A stretch of 64,000 bases of DNA from Rufibacter psychrotolerans (GCF_016924645.1 NZ_JAFFJV010000021.1:1-64000), one strand, 5' to 3'. Shown: positions 7,832-15,702, counted from the first letter of the stretch. Notes: generated by a model from the sequence alone, not told the origin. Translations and numbers: made by a program.

Positions 7832-8860
7832 TTAGCTCAACAGCACGTTGCGGAAGCCCTCAATGTTTTTCACGGCCGCTCCGGTACCGCGCACCACGGC
7901 TCTCAATGGGTCCTCGGCAATGTGGATGGGCAGTTTGGTCTTGGCCGCCAGGCGCTTGTCCAGGCCACGCAGCAAGGCTCCCCCGCCAATGAGGTGAATC
8001 CCGTTGTCGTAGATATCGGCAGAGAGTTCTGGTGGGGCAATCTCCAGGGCCTTCAGTACCGCTTCCTCAATCTTAGAAACTGATTTATCCAGCGCGATGG
8101 CGATCTCCTGGTAGGTTACTTTGATCACCTTCGGGATACCGGTCATCAAGTCACGGCCTCTGATCTCAAAGTCGGCCGGCGGGTTGTCCAGTTCGGTCAA
8201 CACGGCGCCCACCTCAATCTTGATCCGCTCGGCAGAACGCTCGCCAATCAAGAGGTTGTGCTGCCGGCGCATGTGGTCCAGGATGTCTTTGTTGAACGTG
8301 TCGCCGGCCACCCGGATGGACTGGTCGCACACAATCCCGGACAGGGCGATCACGGCAATCTCGGTGGTTCCGCCCCCTATGTCCACCACCATGGTCCCGA
8401 TGGGCTGCTCCACGTCAATCCCAATTCCTATGGCGGCGGCCATCGGTTCCTGAATCATCCAGACCTCACGGGCATCGGCGTGCTCGCAGGAGTCCTTCAC
8501 GGCGCGTTTCTCCACCTCAGTGATGCCCGAAGGAATGCACACCACCATGCGGTAAGAAGGCTGGAACAAACGCTTTTTGCCTTTGTCAATCATCTTGATC
8601 AAACCCCGGATCATCATCTCGGCCGCAGTAAAGTCCGCGATCACGCCGTCTTTCAGGGGGCGGATGGTCTTGATGTTCTCGTGGGTTTTCTCGTGCATTT
8701 GCTGAGCCTCGCGCCCTACCGCCAACACCTTGTTGGTTCTGCGGTCCAGCGCAATAATGGAAGGCTCGTCCACCACTATTTTATCGTTATGAATGATGAG
8801 GGTATTGGCCGTACCCAAATCAATCGCTATATCGGCAGTGAAAAAATTAAATAATCCCAT
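7832..8860 (-). CDS. mreB: Rod shape-determining actin homologue MreB
   Basis: Actin-like filament protein that positions cell-wall elongation. The length of 342 residues is typical. Nucleotide-binding motifs are intact: DLGTANTLI near residue 16, DIGGGTTEIAVI near 161, and GGGALLRGLDKRL near 292. The N-terminal MGLFNFFTADIAID includes an amphipathic membrane-binding segment. It is the first gene of the rod operon, with a -7 box at 8935-8942 and a 1-kb gene-free stretch upstream. Confidence 0.97.
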   Translation of the reverse strand: MGLFNFFTADIAIDLGTANTLIIHNDKIVVDEPSIIALDRRTNKVLAVGREAQQMHEKTHENIKTIRPLKDGVIADFTAAEMMIRGLIKMIDKGKKRLFQPSYRMVVCIPSGITEVEKRAVKDSCEHADAREVWMIQEPMAAAIGIGIDVEQPIGTMVVDIGGGTTEIAVIALSGIVCDQSIRVAGDTFNKDILDHMRRQHNLLIGERSAERIKIEVGAVLTELDNPPADFEIRGRDLMTGIPKVIKVTYQEIAIALDKSVSKIEEAVLKALEIAPPELSADIYDNGIHLIGGGALLRGLDKRLAAKTKLPIHIAEDPLRAVVRGTGAAVKNIEGFRNVLLS

Positions 8861-8934
8861 TCTTAGTTTGTGGTGCGCCCTCTGAAGAACACTATATATG
8901 AAAACTAATTTCTTTACGAAGTATTACAATGGCG

Positions 8935-8942
8935 CAAAATTA
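8935..8942 (-). promoter_or_regulatory. -7 box of the mreBCD-mrdA-rodA operon
   Basis: Reads TAATTTTG on the minus strand, matching TAnnTTTG, 75 nt upstream of mreB. No good -33 TTG is visible at 17-23 nt. As the only match near the operon start it is the likely main promoter. Confidence 0.45.
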
Positions 8943-9202
8943 CGTATTTCCCGCTAATTATTACGCTTGAGCTTGAGACAGTTCCGCTTTTTGCTTTTTT
9001 TCCCGGAAACGGGCAAAAAGCGCCCTGCCCCGCCCCGCCTTCTCCAACGGCGGCAAGGTGCTTCTTGTTTTCTTCTGCGCCGCGGCTTGGCAGTTAGCCA
9101 AAGGGGTATCGCCTGGTGCTTCCGGCAAAAGTTCTATTGTTTTTGATGATGTGTTGGTCTTTCTGCAGGCGTGTGGTGTGTTTTTGCTGGCATGGCAGCA
9201 GC

Positions 9203-9250
9203 TTGTCTATGAACTGCCGTTTGTCTATGAACTGCCGTTTGTCTATGAAC
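9203..9250 (+). repeat. 18-nt tandem repeat, about 2.7 copies
   Basis: The unit ttgtctatgaactgccgt starts at 9203, 9221 and 9239, the third copy being partial. It is a candidate length-variable locus. Its length is a multiple of three, so it stays open in all frames and inflates a spurious ORF. Confidence 0.8.
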
Positions 9251-9475
9251 TTATGGGCTTAGTTGTTTCATCTTTTCTGATAAGCGCTCATGGCCGCGGG
9301 GCCCCGTCTTTGCCCCTCGCACTGCCCTTGCGGCCCATGCTTGCAGTTTACTCTTAGCTTCTGCCCTTCAAGGGCCACAAGCGAGGCGCTCGAGCCAAAG
9401 ACTGGAATCGGGATCTTCCAACTGTGGACTTGCATAGTGGCGATCTCGCATTGACGCAGTGCGCTTCAGAACGCC

Positions 9476-9508
9476 AGACCCCACAAGTTTTGAAAACCTG
9501 TGAGGTCT
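9476..9508. repeat. 33-bp palindromic repeat
   Basis: agaccccacaagttttgaaa is followed by acctgtgaggtct, an imperfect palindrome around ttttgaaaa. From memory, agacctcacaggtttt-type palindromes are frequent in Bacteroidota intergenic DNA. Only one copy is in this window. Confidence 0.55.
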
Positions 9509-9702
9509 CCCCTTTTCGCCACGGTACTCAGCAATAGATCTTACTTTCTATGGCGCGGAAGTTACTTCCGTACCTAACATGCTCCTACAGAAAGTAAAAA
9601 GGCACGGAAGTGCCATAGGTTCTTCCATTTCCTTTATACATTCCATGGTTCAAGTCTTTGACTTGGACCTACCATGCGGGCAGTTTGCAACTGCCTTGCT
9701 TT

Positions 9703-9737
9703 CGCTGGCGCGAGCTTCCAGCTCGTGTCCGCACGCA
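9703..9737. repeat. GC-rich intergenic repeat, copy 2 (inverted)
   Basis: Reverse complement of the element at 138-173: cgctggcgcgagcttccagc then tcgtgtccgcacgca. Confidence 0.7.
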
Positions 9738-9783
9738 TTTCTGATCTGGTGCAAGTTTATAAATGAACCTTCCGAAGTTGCAG

Positions 9784-9819
9784 GTTTTAGCCCTATTTTC
9801 CCGAAATCAGCCCTAAAAC
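9784..9819. repeat. Dispersed palindrome, downstream of purH
   Basis: GTTTTAGccCTaTTTTcccGAAA... ends ...CAGCCCTAAAAC. It belongs to the palindrome family found after many genes in this window and directly adjoins the purH terminator hairpin. Confidence 0.7.
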
Positions 9820-9820
9820 A

Positions 9821-9855
9821 AAAAGCCCAGCCTCTCAAAGAGAAGCCGGGCTTTT
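9821..9855 (-). terminator. Rho-independent terminator of the purH operon
   Basis: On the minus strand AAAAGCCcGGCTTCTC pairs with GAGAgGCtGGGCTTTT and is followed by TTGTTTT. It lies 20 nt after the purH stop. Confidence 0.85.
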
Positions 9856-9874
9856 ATCATCTGTATGGGTGAGA

Positions 9875-11404
9875 TTAGTGTTTAAAGTGTCGTACGCCGG
9901 TCATGACCATGGCCATGTTGCGGGCGTTGCAGGCGTCAATGGAGTCTTTGTCTTTGATGGAGCCTCCGGGCTGTACTACGGCGGTGATCCCGGCTTCGGC
10001 GGCAATCTCTACGCAGTCCGGGAACGGGAAAAACGCGTCTGAGGCCATCACGGCACCTTCCAGCTCAAACCCGAAGCCTCTGGCTTTCTCAATGGCCTGG
10101 CGCAAAGCGTCTACGCGCGAGGTCTGCCCCACGCCGCTCGCCAGCAACTGGTTTCCGCGGGCCAACACGATGGTATTGGACTTGGTGTGCTTGCAAACTT
10201 TCAGGGCAAACTCCAGACCTTCCACTTCTTCTGCTGACGGAGCGCGGTCGGTGACGGTTTTGAAATCAGCGGCGGTCTCGGTGGCCAGGTCTTTGTCTTG
10301 CTCAATTACGCCGTTCAACAAGGTTTTGAACAGCTTGGTTGGCAGTTGCACCGGTTTCTGGCGCAGCAGGATGCGGTTTTTCTTGGAACGAAGCAGTTCC
10401 AGGGCATCGGCATCAAACTCCGGCGCGATGAGCACCTCGAAGAACAGTTTGTTCAGTTCTTCGGCGGTAGCCAGGTCTACGGTTTTGTTGGTAATAATCA
10501 CCCCCCCGAAGGCAGAGACCGGGTCGCAGGCCAGGGCATTTACGTAGGCTTGTTGCAGGGAATCGGCTACGGCCACGCCGCAGGCGTTGGTGTGCTTCAG
10601 GATAGCCACGGCAGGCTGATCGGCGAATTCAGCCATCAACAACACGGCGGCGTTTACGTCTACCAGGTTGTTGTAAGACAGCTCTTTCCCGTTCAGTTTG
10701 TCAAAAAGAGCATCTAAATCGCCGTAGAAGAAACCTTTCTGATGCGGGTTCTCGCCGTAACGCAGGGTCTGGCTGGTGCGCTCGCTCTGCTTGAAAGCCG
10801 GCGCCAGTTCCTGCCCCTGGCTCATGTAATGGAAGATGTGGGTATCATAGTGCGACGACACATCAAAGGCTTTGGCGGCAAAACGCTTACGGTCAGCGAT
10901 GTCTGTGCTGCCGTCTTTGGCTTGCAGCAATTCCACCACTTCGCCGTACTGCTCGCGCGATGACACGATCAACACATCCTGGAAGTTCTTGGCCGCGGCG
11001 CGGATAAGGGAAATACCCCCGATGTCGATTTTCTCGATCACGTCTTCCTCTGAAGCGCCGGAAGCCACGGTTTCTTCAAACGGATACAGGTCCACAATCA
11101 CCAGGTCAATAGCCGGAATCTGGAACTGCTCTACTTCCTGCTGGTCTTGCTCGTGATCACGGCGGTGCAAAATTCCCCCGAAAATCTTCGGATGCAGGGT
11201 TTTCACGCGCCCTCCAAAGATGGAAGGATAATCGGTCACGCTGTCCACGGCCACCACCTCGGCGCCCAGGCCTTCCAGGAACGTCTGCGTACCGCCGGTA
11301 GAATAAAAGGTAACCCCTTGTTTCTGCAGCTCACGCACCAAGGGCTCCAGGCCATCTTTGTAGTAAACAGAAATCAGGGCTGATTTGATTTTAACGGAAT
11401 TCAT
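9875..11404 (-). CDS. purH: Bifunctional AICAR formyltransferase / IMP cyclohydrolase
   Basis: Catalyses the last two steps of IMP synthesis, formylation of AICAR and ring closure. It has 509 residues, the usual length. The N-terminal MGS-like cyclohydrolase domain (about 1-150) contains the STGGTQTFL and DLYPFEETV motifs. The AICARFT domain (about 165-509) contains the KHTNACG catalytic Lys-His segment (near 266) and ends with QPGGSIKD and NMAMVMTG. The start ATG is at 11404, 33 nt after the retropepsin-like gene. With purN it forms a minus-strand operon that ends at the hairpin at 9821-9855. Confidence 0.97.
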   Translation of the reverse strand: MNSVKIKSALISVYYKDGLEPLVRELQKQGVTFYSTGGTQTFLEGLGAEVVAVDSVTDYPSIFGGRVKTLHPKIFGGILHRRDHEQDQQEVEQFQIPAIDLVIVDLYPFEETVASGASEEDVIEKIDIGGISLIRAAAKNFQDVLIVSSREQYGEVVELLQAKDGSTDIADRKRFAAKAFDVSSHYDTHIFHYMSQGQELAPAFKQSERTSQTLRYGENPHQKGFFYGDLDALFDKLNGKELSYNNLVDVNAAVLLMAEFADQPAVAILKHTNACGVAVADSLQQAYVNALACDPVSAFGGVIITNKTVDLATAEELNKLFFEVLIAPEFDADALELLRSKKNRILLRQKPVQLPTKLFKTLLNGVIEQDKDLATETAADFKTVTDRAPSAEEVEGLEFALKVCKHTKSNTIVLARGNQLLASGVGQTSRVDALRQAIEKARGFGFELEGAVMASDAFFPFPDCVEIAAEAGITAVVQPGGSIKDKDSIDACNARNMAMVMTGVRHFKH

Positions 11405-11437
11405 ATAGCTAGTGAATAAATAGGTTCTGTTGAATGG

Positions 11438-12268
11438 TTAATCTCTCCACACCTGAAGCTTTTTCAGGTCCAGGTAATAGGTGTTCTCTTTGATGAAGCT
11501 GAAGTTGAGCGCTCCGTCGTACAGGATATCTTTTACCGTGGCGGGTGCCGGCAGGGCTTTTCGGTGCAGGGTCAACGGCACGTTCTGCAGCTCGGTTCCC
11601 GGGGCCGACGAAGCCTTGAGGCCCAGCACCTGCACCGTAGAGGGGGAAAGCAGAATATGGCCCAAATTTCCCGAATCAAAGAGAAACCATAGCTTTTTAT
11701 TGGAGCCCTGCACTTCCAGGAAAAGGCTCAGCTCATTTCCGGCCAAGCCATTGGCAAACCGGCTGTTCAGCAAAGTCAGGTTCTTACGCCTGGCGGCGAA
11801 GCTCTTCTCGTCTTCTACCGTGAGTTGATTGTTCTTGAGATCGATGCCCAGAATCTTTCCGGAAAAAGTTTTGAGGGAAATAACGCCGTCTAGTTGCGGC
11901 AAGCCTTTGGGCAGGATGCTCATGAGGTCCCAAACGGCCACTTGGTTCTGGAACAAGAGTTGTCCGCTCAAAGATAAGGTTACGCTGTCGCTTTTCTGGA
12001 ATACCACTTTCTCGCCGCTCATGCGGTACGCCGAAAGCTGGCCGTACGGAGTTTTCCCTAATGCTTGGGCTATCTGGGGGGAAATGATGGTTTCGCCGCC
12101 GCCCGTATCAAACAGGAAGCGGTAAGGCTTGCCTTCTATGGTTACCCGCACGGCTTTGAGGTTTCCGGCGTACACCTCCAGCGGAATTTTACTTTGCGCG
12201 TAGGTCCGCAGTTGACACACCAAAACCAGCAGGAGCAGGAGAAAGGGGCGTGCCAGGTGCGTCATCAC
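11438..12268 (-). CDS. Secreted retropepsin-like aspartyl protease
   Basis: A 276-residue exported protein with a clear signal peptide (MMTHLARPFLLLLLVLVCQL, cut near QLRTYA). Two aspartyl-protease half-motifs are visible: FLFDTGGGETIIS near residue 51 and FLFDSGNLGHILLS near residue 195, so both lobes of a pepsin-like fold seem encoded in one chain. The second motif has Ser in place of Thr (DSG), which some active members share. The substrate is unknown. It lies between purN (9 nt) and purH (33 nt) on the same strand, which is odd for a secreted enzyme. I infer co-transcription but no functional link. Confidence 0.82.
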   Translation of the reverse strand: MMTHLARPFLLLLLVLVCQLRTYAQSKIPLEVYAGNLKAVRVTIEGKPYRFLFDTGGGETIISPQIAQALGKTPYGQLSAYRMSGEKVVFQKSDSVTLSLSGQLLFQNQVAVWDLMSILPKGLPQLDGVISLKTFSGKILGIDLKNNQLTVEDEKSFAARRKNLTLLNSRFANGLAGNELSLFLEVQGSNKKLWFLFDSGNLGHILLSPSTVQVLGLKASSAPGTELQNVPLTLHRKALPAPATVKDILYDGALNFSFIKENTYYLDLKKLQVWRD

Positions 12269-12277
12269 AGTTATAGG

Positions 12278-12907
12278 TTAGGCAGTGGGCGTTTTAGGGC
12301 TGTTTTTACCAGACGTGAGCAATTCCTCTACTACGCGGGGCAGATGCCGGTGCTCCAGCGTCAGGACCCGGGCGGCCAGGGTCTCGCAGGTATCATCGGG
12401 CTGTACGGGGCAGCGCTCCTGGTAAATGGGCGCGCCTTCGTCGTAGTGCTCGTTCACGTAGTGGATGGTAATACCCGACTCGGCTTCCTGCGCGTTGATC
12501 ACGGCCTGGTGCACGTGCTGCCCGTGCATGCCCTTGCCCCCGAACTTGGGCAACAACGAAGGATGAATGTTGATGATCTTGTTGGGGAATGCCTGCACAA
12601 ACCCCGACGGCAGCAGCCAAAGGAAGCCCGCCAACACAATCAGATCTGGGTTGTAGGCCTGTACCTGCTCCAGCACCTCGCCGCTGCGCAAAGCCGCGCG
12701 GTCAAATACCCCCGTGGGCACCCCAAAGTTCTGGGCGCGCTGCAAAGCGAAAGCATCTGGGTTGTTGGAGAAAAGCGCCGCCACCTGAATCTGCGGGTGG
12801 TGCTCAAAGTGCTCCAGCAGGCGCTGGGCATTACTCCCGGAGCCGGAAGCGAAAATAACGATGTTCTTTTTGTCTGAAGAGGTACCCAAAACTGCCTGTG
12901 CTGTCAA
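12278..12907 (-). CDS. purN: Phosphoribosylglycinamide formyltransferase
   Basis: Transfers formyl from 10-formyl-THF to GAR, the third step of purine synthesis. About 200 residues, with the family motifs FASGSGSNAQ (near 19), the catalytic NIHPSLLPKFGGKGMHG (near 117), and ESGITIHYVNEHYDEG with the conserved Asp (near 148). No ATG is available near the N-terminus. The possible starts are TTG at 12907 or TTG at 12889. The second gives a usable leader from the -7 box at 12916-12923, while the first would be almost leaderless. The last nine codons (KNSPKTPTA) come from half of a dispersed palindrome, so the C-terminus has probably been remodelled by that repeat. Confidence 0.93.
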   Translation of the reverse strand: MTAQAVLGTSSDKKNIVIFASGSGSNAQRLLEHFEHHPQIQVAALFSNNPDAFALQRAQNFGVPTGVFDRAALRSGEVLEQVQAYNPDLIVLAGFLWLLPSGFVQAFPNKIINIHPSLLPKFGGKGMHGQHVHQAVINAQEAESGITIHYVNEHYDEGAPIYQERCPVQPDDTCETLAARVLTLEHRHLPRVVEELLTSGKNSPKTPTA

Positions 12908-12915
12908 TGGAAGAG

Positions 12916-12923
12916 CAAAGATA
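12916..12923 (-). promoter_or_regulatory. -7 box of the purN operon
   Basis: Reads TATCTTTG on the minus strand, a perfect TAnnTTTG. Transcription would start near 12910, which makes the TTG at 12889 a better purN start than 12907. Confidence 0.55.
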
Positions 12924-12928
12924 GTGTT

Positions 12929-12962
12929 TCTGGGGTATTTTCAGGAAAATAGCTAAAAAACG
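12929..12962. repeat. Dispersed palindrome upstream of purN
   Basis: Degenerate copy: tggggtattttcaggaaaat then agctaaaaaacg, with TATTTTC-AG-GAAAATA at its centre. It overlaps the expected -33 region of the purN promoter. Confidence 0.5.
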
Positions 12963-13021
12963 TTCTAAAATGCTTTATGTCAATTGATACAGAAAATTCG
13001 CCGCTGCTTTGCTAAGTGCTC

Positions 13022-13152
13022 CTCGCTCGCCTCTGGCGAGTGTGGGTTATTGGGCGGCGTCTCGCCGCCAGGCACATTGTACTTCATTAAACAAAATACC
13101 CCAATGCGGCCAGAGGCCGCCCGATAGCTCACACTCGCCAGAGGCGAGCGAG
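13022..13152. repeat. 131-bp nested inverted-repeat element
   Basis: The outer arms are perfect over 23 bp: ctcgctcgcctctggcgagt plus gtg at 13022-13044 and the exact complement at 13130-13152. Inside lie GGCGGC-gtctc-GCCGCC (about 13053-13070) and gcggcc-aga-ggccgc (about 13106-13120). It is gene-free. RNA from either strand would fold strongly. Confidence 0.75.
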
Positions 13153-13229
13153 GGAGAAAGCAATGCAGAAACTAGGCTTAAGGAGGCTAGCCACAATTCA
13201 TCCCTATTCCTAAGAAGCAACTTAATCCC

Positions 13230-13264
13230 GTTTTGGCCTGATTTCTAGAAAACAGCCCTAAAAC
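13230..13264. repeat. Dispersed palindrome after the TIGR03915-like gene
   Basis: GTTTTggcctgaTTTCTAGAAA then acagccCTAAAAC, 10 nt beyond the stop codon of the minus-strand gene. Confidence 0.65.
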
Positions 13265-13274
13265 CATCCACAAC

Positions 13275-14111
13275 CTACGGGTTCAACTGCCTAAGCTCCG
13301 TGGGTACCTGTTTGTTCTGGATGGGCTGATGCGCTTGTTGCCGGGGCTTTTTTTCGGTGAGGTATTTCCAGTAGCGTTTGGGCATGTGGAGCAGGTGCAG
13401 CTTTTTGTTCTTCCGTTCCGGGATGTTCACATGGTCAAAGTAGGTTTGCCAGAGTTGCTGGTACAAGGGTTCCACTTCGGTGAGGATATCCGGGGAAAGC
13501 TGGCCTTGCCGTAGCCCGCGTGGCGCTTCCTCTAGGGAGACCAAACTCACTTGCTCCAGGTCATAATAGGCTCCGTACTGGCGGCGCACGTCATAGATGA
13601 GCCAGGGCTGATCGGCGTAGCGTTTCTCAAAGTGGGTGATGATGAGCGGCAGCACGTTGAAGTCTGGGCTGATGGGCGCCAGAAACAAGCCATCCTGGGT
13701 GCGTTGAAACCGGATGAAGGCTTCCATGCGGTGTTTTTCCCGGAACATCTGCTTGCCAATGGCCGCGATCTTCTGCACGCACGCATCCGCGAAGTTCTCT
13801 TCCACCCCTTTCTGCTGGCTAGAGAATACCAGTCGGGCGAACCGAAAAATCAGCATCTCAAAGCCGGGCTGCTCCCAGAGGTACGTTTTGTACACGTTTT
13901 CCCAAGCTTCTTTGGAAAGCTTCCTCCCCAGGCCTTCCCACACGCGTTTGGCTTTAGCCTCATCAGTAGGCACAAAAAGATGCGTGGCGAAGATACCCGG
14001 CGGCGCCTCCCCTTCTCGGCCAATCTGGTCAGGCCAGGCTTTGCGCTCATACGCCTCAAACACCACCGTCAGGAGGCCTTCAAAGGAACCGTCGTAGGTA
14101 TAGAAATGCAT
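13275..14111 (-). CDS. TIGR03915-like putative DNA-metabolism protein (DUF4130)
   Basis: A 278-residue cytoplasmic protein. The start (MHFYTYDGSFEGLLTVVFEA) and the internal FQRTQDGLFLAPISPDFNVLP and ERKNKKLHLLHMPKRYW segments fit the TIGR03915/DUF4130 family, whose members sit beside a TIGR03916 radical SAM protein; the same partner is found here 245 nt upstream. The family is annotated as a probable DNA-metabolism or uracil-DNA-glycosylase-related protein, but I know of no measured activity. The C-terminus is basic (EKKPRQQAHQPIQNKQ), which would suit nucleic-acid contact. The family call rests on sequence recall plus the diagnostic neighbour. Confidence 0.85.
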   Translation of the reverse strand: MHFYTYDGSFEGLLTVVFEAYERKAWPDQIGREGEAPPGIFATHLFVPTDEAKAKRVWEGLGRKLSKEAWENVYKTYLWEQPGFEMLIFRFARLVFSSQQKGVEENFADACVQKIAAIGKQMFREKHRMEAFIRFQRTQDGLFLAPISPDFNVLPLIITHFEKRYADQPWLIYDVRRQYGAYYDLEQVSLVSLEEAPRGLRQGQLSPDILTEVEPLYQQLWQTYFDHVNIPERKNKKLHLLHMPKRYWKYLTEKKPRQQAHQPIQNKQVPTELRQLNP

Positions 14112-14129
14112 GGCGCGGTGTTTACTTTG

Positions 14130-14279
14130 TTAGGAAGCGATGCGGATGGAAGTGCGTCGGCCGGTTCCGTTGTTCTCGTGGCGTTGGGCTGAGATCTGGC
14201 GCAGATACGGCACCAGGGTGCTCAGTTTGCAACGGAAAGAAACAGGGGCTACGGTTTGGCGGTTGGTGATGGCTGGCAT
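14130..14279 (-). CDS. Possible 49-residue basic protein
   Basis: A short open frame from ATG 14279, in the gap between the TIGR03916-like and TIGR03915-like genes. The peptide is strongly basic (RRTSIRIAS at the C-terminus) and has no recognised motif. No ribosome-binding site or clean -7 box is seen; TGTATTTG about 30 nt upstream is a near match. It may be a real small gene or a chance frame. Confidence 0.25.
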   Translation of the reverse strand: MPAITNRQTVAPVSFRCKLSTLVPYLRQISAQRHENNGTGRRTSIRIAS

Positions 14280-14356
14280 AGTGATAGACGTATGAGGTTT
14301 TACAAATACAATTCTTTTTCTTTTGGTTGGCGGGAGAGCAGCGGGCGGGTGGTTTC

Positions 14357-15622
14357 TTAGCCCGCTTGCTGAAACAGGTCCAGTTGGCTGCCCCATAGGT
14401 TGGCTCGGCTCCCCTTCTCCCCGAAAATGATTCTTCTCCGGATTGCTTCTTCGTCCCATTCTCTCGTTTCCAAACTGCGCCCTCCGCAGGTGATAAAATA
14501 CTTGGCCCGTTTCAGCACCACCCCAATCTGGCGCAGGTGCTCCCAGGTTAAGTGGGCAAAGCGGCGGGCCGCCACTATTTTCTTAGCTGATTTAATCCCG
14601 ATGCCCGGCACCCGCAGAATCAGCTCATATTCTGCCGTGTTGATCTCCAGCGGAAACACGTGCCGGTTGCGCAGCGCCCAGGCCAGTTTAGGATCAATCT
14701 GCAGGTCCAGTTGCGGGTTCTGCTCGTCTACCAGCTCATTCACCCCAAAGCCGTAGAGGCGTACCAGCCAATCGGCCTGGTACAAGCGGTTCTCTCTTAT
14801 AATAGGTGGCGTACTGAGGATGGGCAGGCGGCTATCGGTCACTACCGGCACGTACCCCGAGTAGTACACCCGCTTGAGCTGATAGTTCTGGTACAGGCCG
14901 TCGGCCAGGGTCAGGATCTGGCGGTCGCTTTCGGCGGTGGCCCCTACAATCAATTGGGTGCTTTGTCCGGCTGGCGCAAACGAAGGCGTTGATTTGAACA
15001 GTTTCTTTTCTTCCTTCACCAGCACCAGTTGGTCTTTGATGTGACCCATGGGCGTGAGCACTTCGGTGAAGTTCTTCTCCGGTGCCAGGCTCTGCAGGCT
15101 TTGCTCGGTGGGCAACTCAATGTTCACGCTCAGTCTATCGGCGTACAGGCCAGCCTCTTTTACCAGTTCCTCGCTGGCCCCTGGTATGGTCTTGAGGTGG
15201 ATGTAGCCGTTGAAATTATGCTCCTTGCGCAGCTTCTTGGCAACCCGCACCAGGCGCTCCATAGTATAATCAGCGTTTTTGAAAATGCCGGAACTCAGGA
15301 ACAGGCCTTCTATGTAATTACGGCGGTAGAAGTTGATGGTAAGGTCTACTACTTCCTGCACCGTGAAGGCGGCGCGTTTTACGTCGTTGCTTTTGCGGGA
15401 CACGCAGTAAGCACAGTCAAAAATGCAGAAGTTGGTGAGCAATATTTTTAGCAAAGACACGCAACGCCCATCCTCTGTGTAGCTGTGGCAGATGCCCATT
15501 CCTTCGGCATTGCCCAACCCTTTGCCCTCATTTTTGCGTTTACCGCCGCTGGAAGAACAGGAAACGTCGTATTTTGCAGAATCTGCCAAAATACTTAGTT
15601 TTTCTACAAGCGAAGTCTGCAT
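14357..15622 (-). CDS. TIGR03916-like putative DNA modification/repair radical SAM protein
   Basis: A 421-residue radical SAM enzyme. The cluster motif appears as CIFDCAYC (Cx3CxxC, near residue 70: C-I-F-D-C-A-Y-C), preceded by the cysteine-containing SYTEDGRCVSLLKILLTNFC segment. The central TIM-barrel residues follow, and near the C-terminus a helix-hairpin-helix-like LRVPGIGIKSAKKIVAARR (near 335-355) implies DNA binding. That mixture is characteristic of the TIGR03916 family, which occurs with TIGR03915. The reaction is unknown to me. It is transcribed away from an AT-rich region holding two DnaA-box-like words. Confidence 0.9.
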   Translation of the reverse strand: MQTSLVEKLSILADSAKYDVSCSSSGGKRKNEGKGLGNAEGMGICHSYTEDGRCVSLLKILLTNFCIFDCAYCVSRKSNDVKRAAFTVQEVVDLTINFYRRNYIEGLFLSSGIFKNADYTMERLVRVAKKLRKEHNFNGYIHLKTIPGASEELVKEAGLYADRLSVNIELPTEQSLQSLAPEKNFTEVLTPMGHIKDQLVLVKEEKKLFKSTPSFAPAGQSTQLIVGATAESDRQILTLADGLYQNYQLKRVYYSGYVPVVTDSRLPILSTPPIIRENRLYQADWLVRLYGFGVNELVDEQNPQLDLQIDPKLAWALRNRHVFPLEINTAEYELILRVPGIGIKSAKKIVAARRFAHLTWEHLRQIGVVLKRAKYFITCGGRSLETREWDEEAIRRRIIFGEKGSRANLWGSQLDLFQQAG

Positions 15623-15702
15623 CTGCTATGTGGTTTAAGTCCCTGATTACGTTAGCAAGTTAGCACAAAGCAGGTTAAATAACTAAATATTTTAGCCACA
15701 TT

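Larger units (their letters stand above)
8861..9874. other. About 1 kb without a supported gene
   Basis: Contains the mreB promoter, a small gcgctttttgc.../gcaaaaagcgcc hairpin (about 8985-9030), an 18-nt tandem repeat (9203-9250), the GACC..GGTC palindrome at 9476-9508, an inverted pair around the words ctatggcgcggaag / cacggaagtgccatag (about 9549-9619), one copy of the GC-rich repeat (9703-9737) and one of the dispersed palindrome (9784-9819), then the purH terminator. A 99-codon open frame at 9058-9357 spans the tandem repeat but looks non-coding. Confidence 0.65.
12908..13274. other. Gene-free gap between purN and the TIGR03915-like gene
   Basis: Holds the purN promoter, a degenerate dispersed palindrome (12929-12962), the 131-bp nested inverted repeat (13022-13152) and another dispersed palindrome (13230-13264). 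No gene is supported. Confidence 0.65.

Noticed and set aside
9203..9250. CRISPR array
   Set aside because: The tandem units are contiguous without spacers.
9058..9357. 99-residue open frame between mreB and purH
   Set aside because: It spans the 18-nt tandem repeat and repeat-rich DNA, has no recognisable motif and no promoter, and the repetitive peptide is explained by the tandem DNA.
11438..12268. Integrated retroelement protease
   Set aside because: It has a signal peptide and both pepsin-like motifs in one chain, and no reverse transcriptase or integrase is nearby.
13022..13152. CRISPR-like array
   Set aside because: The repeats are inverted, not direct, and there are no regular spacers or cas genes.
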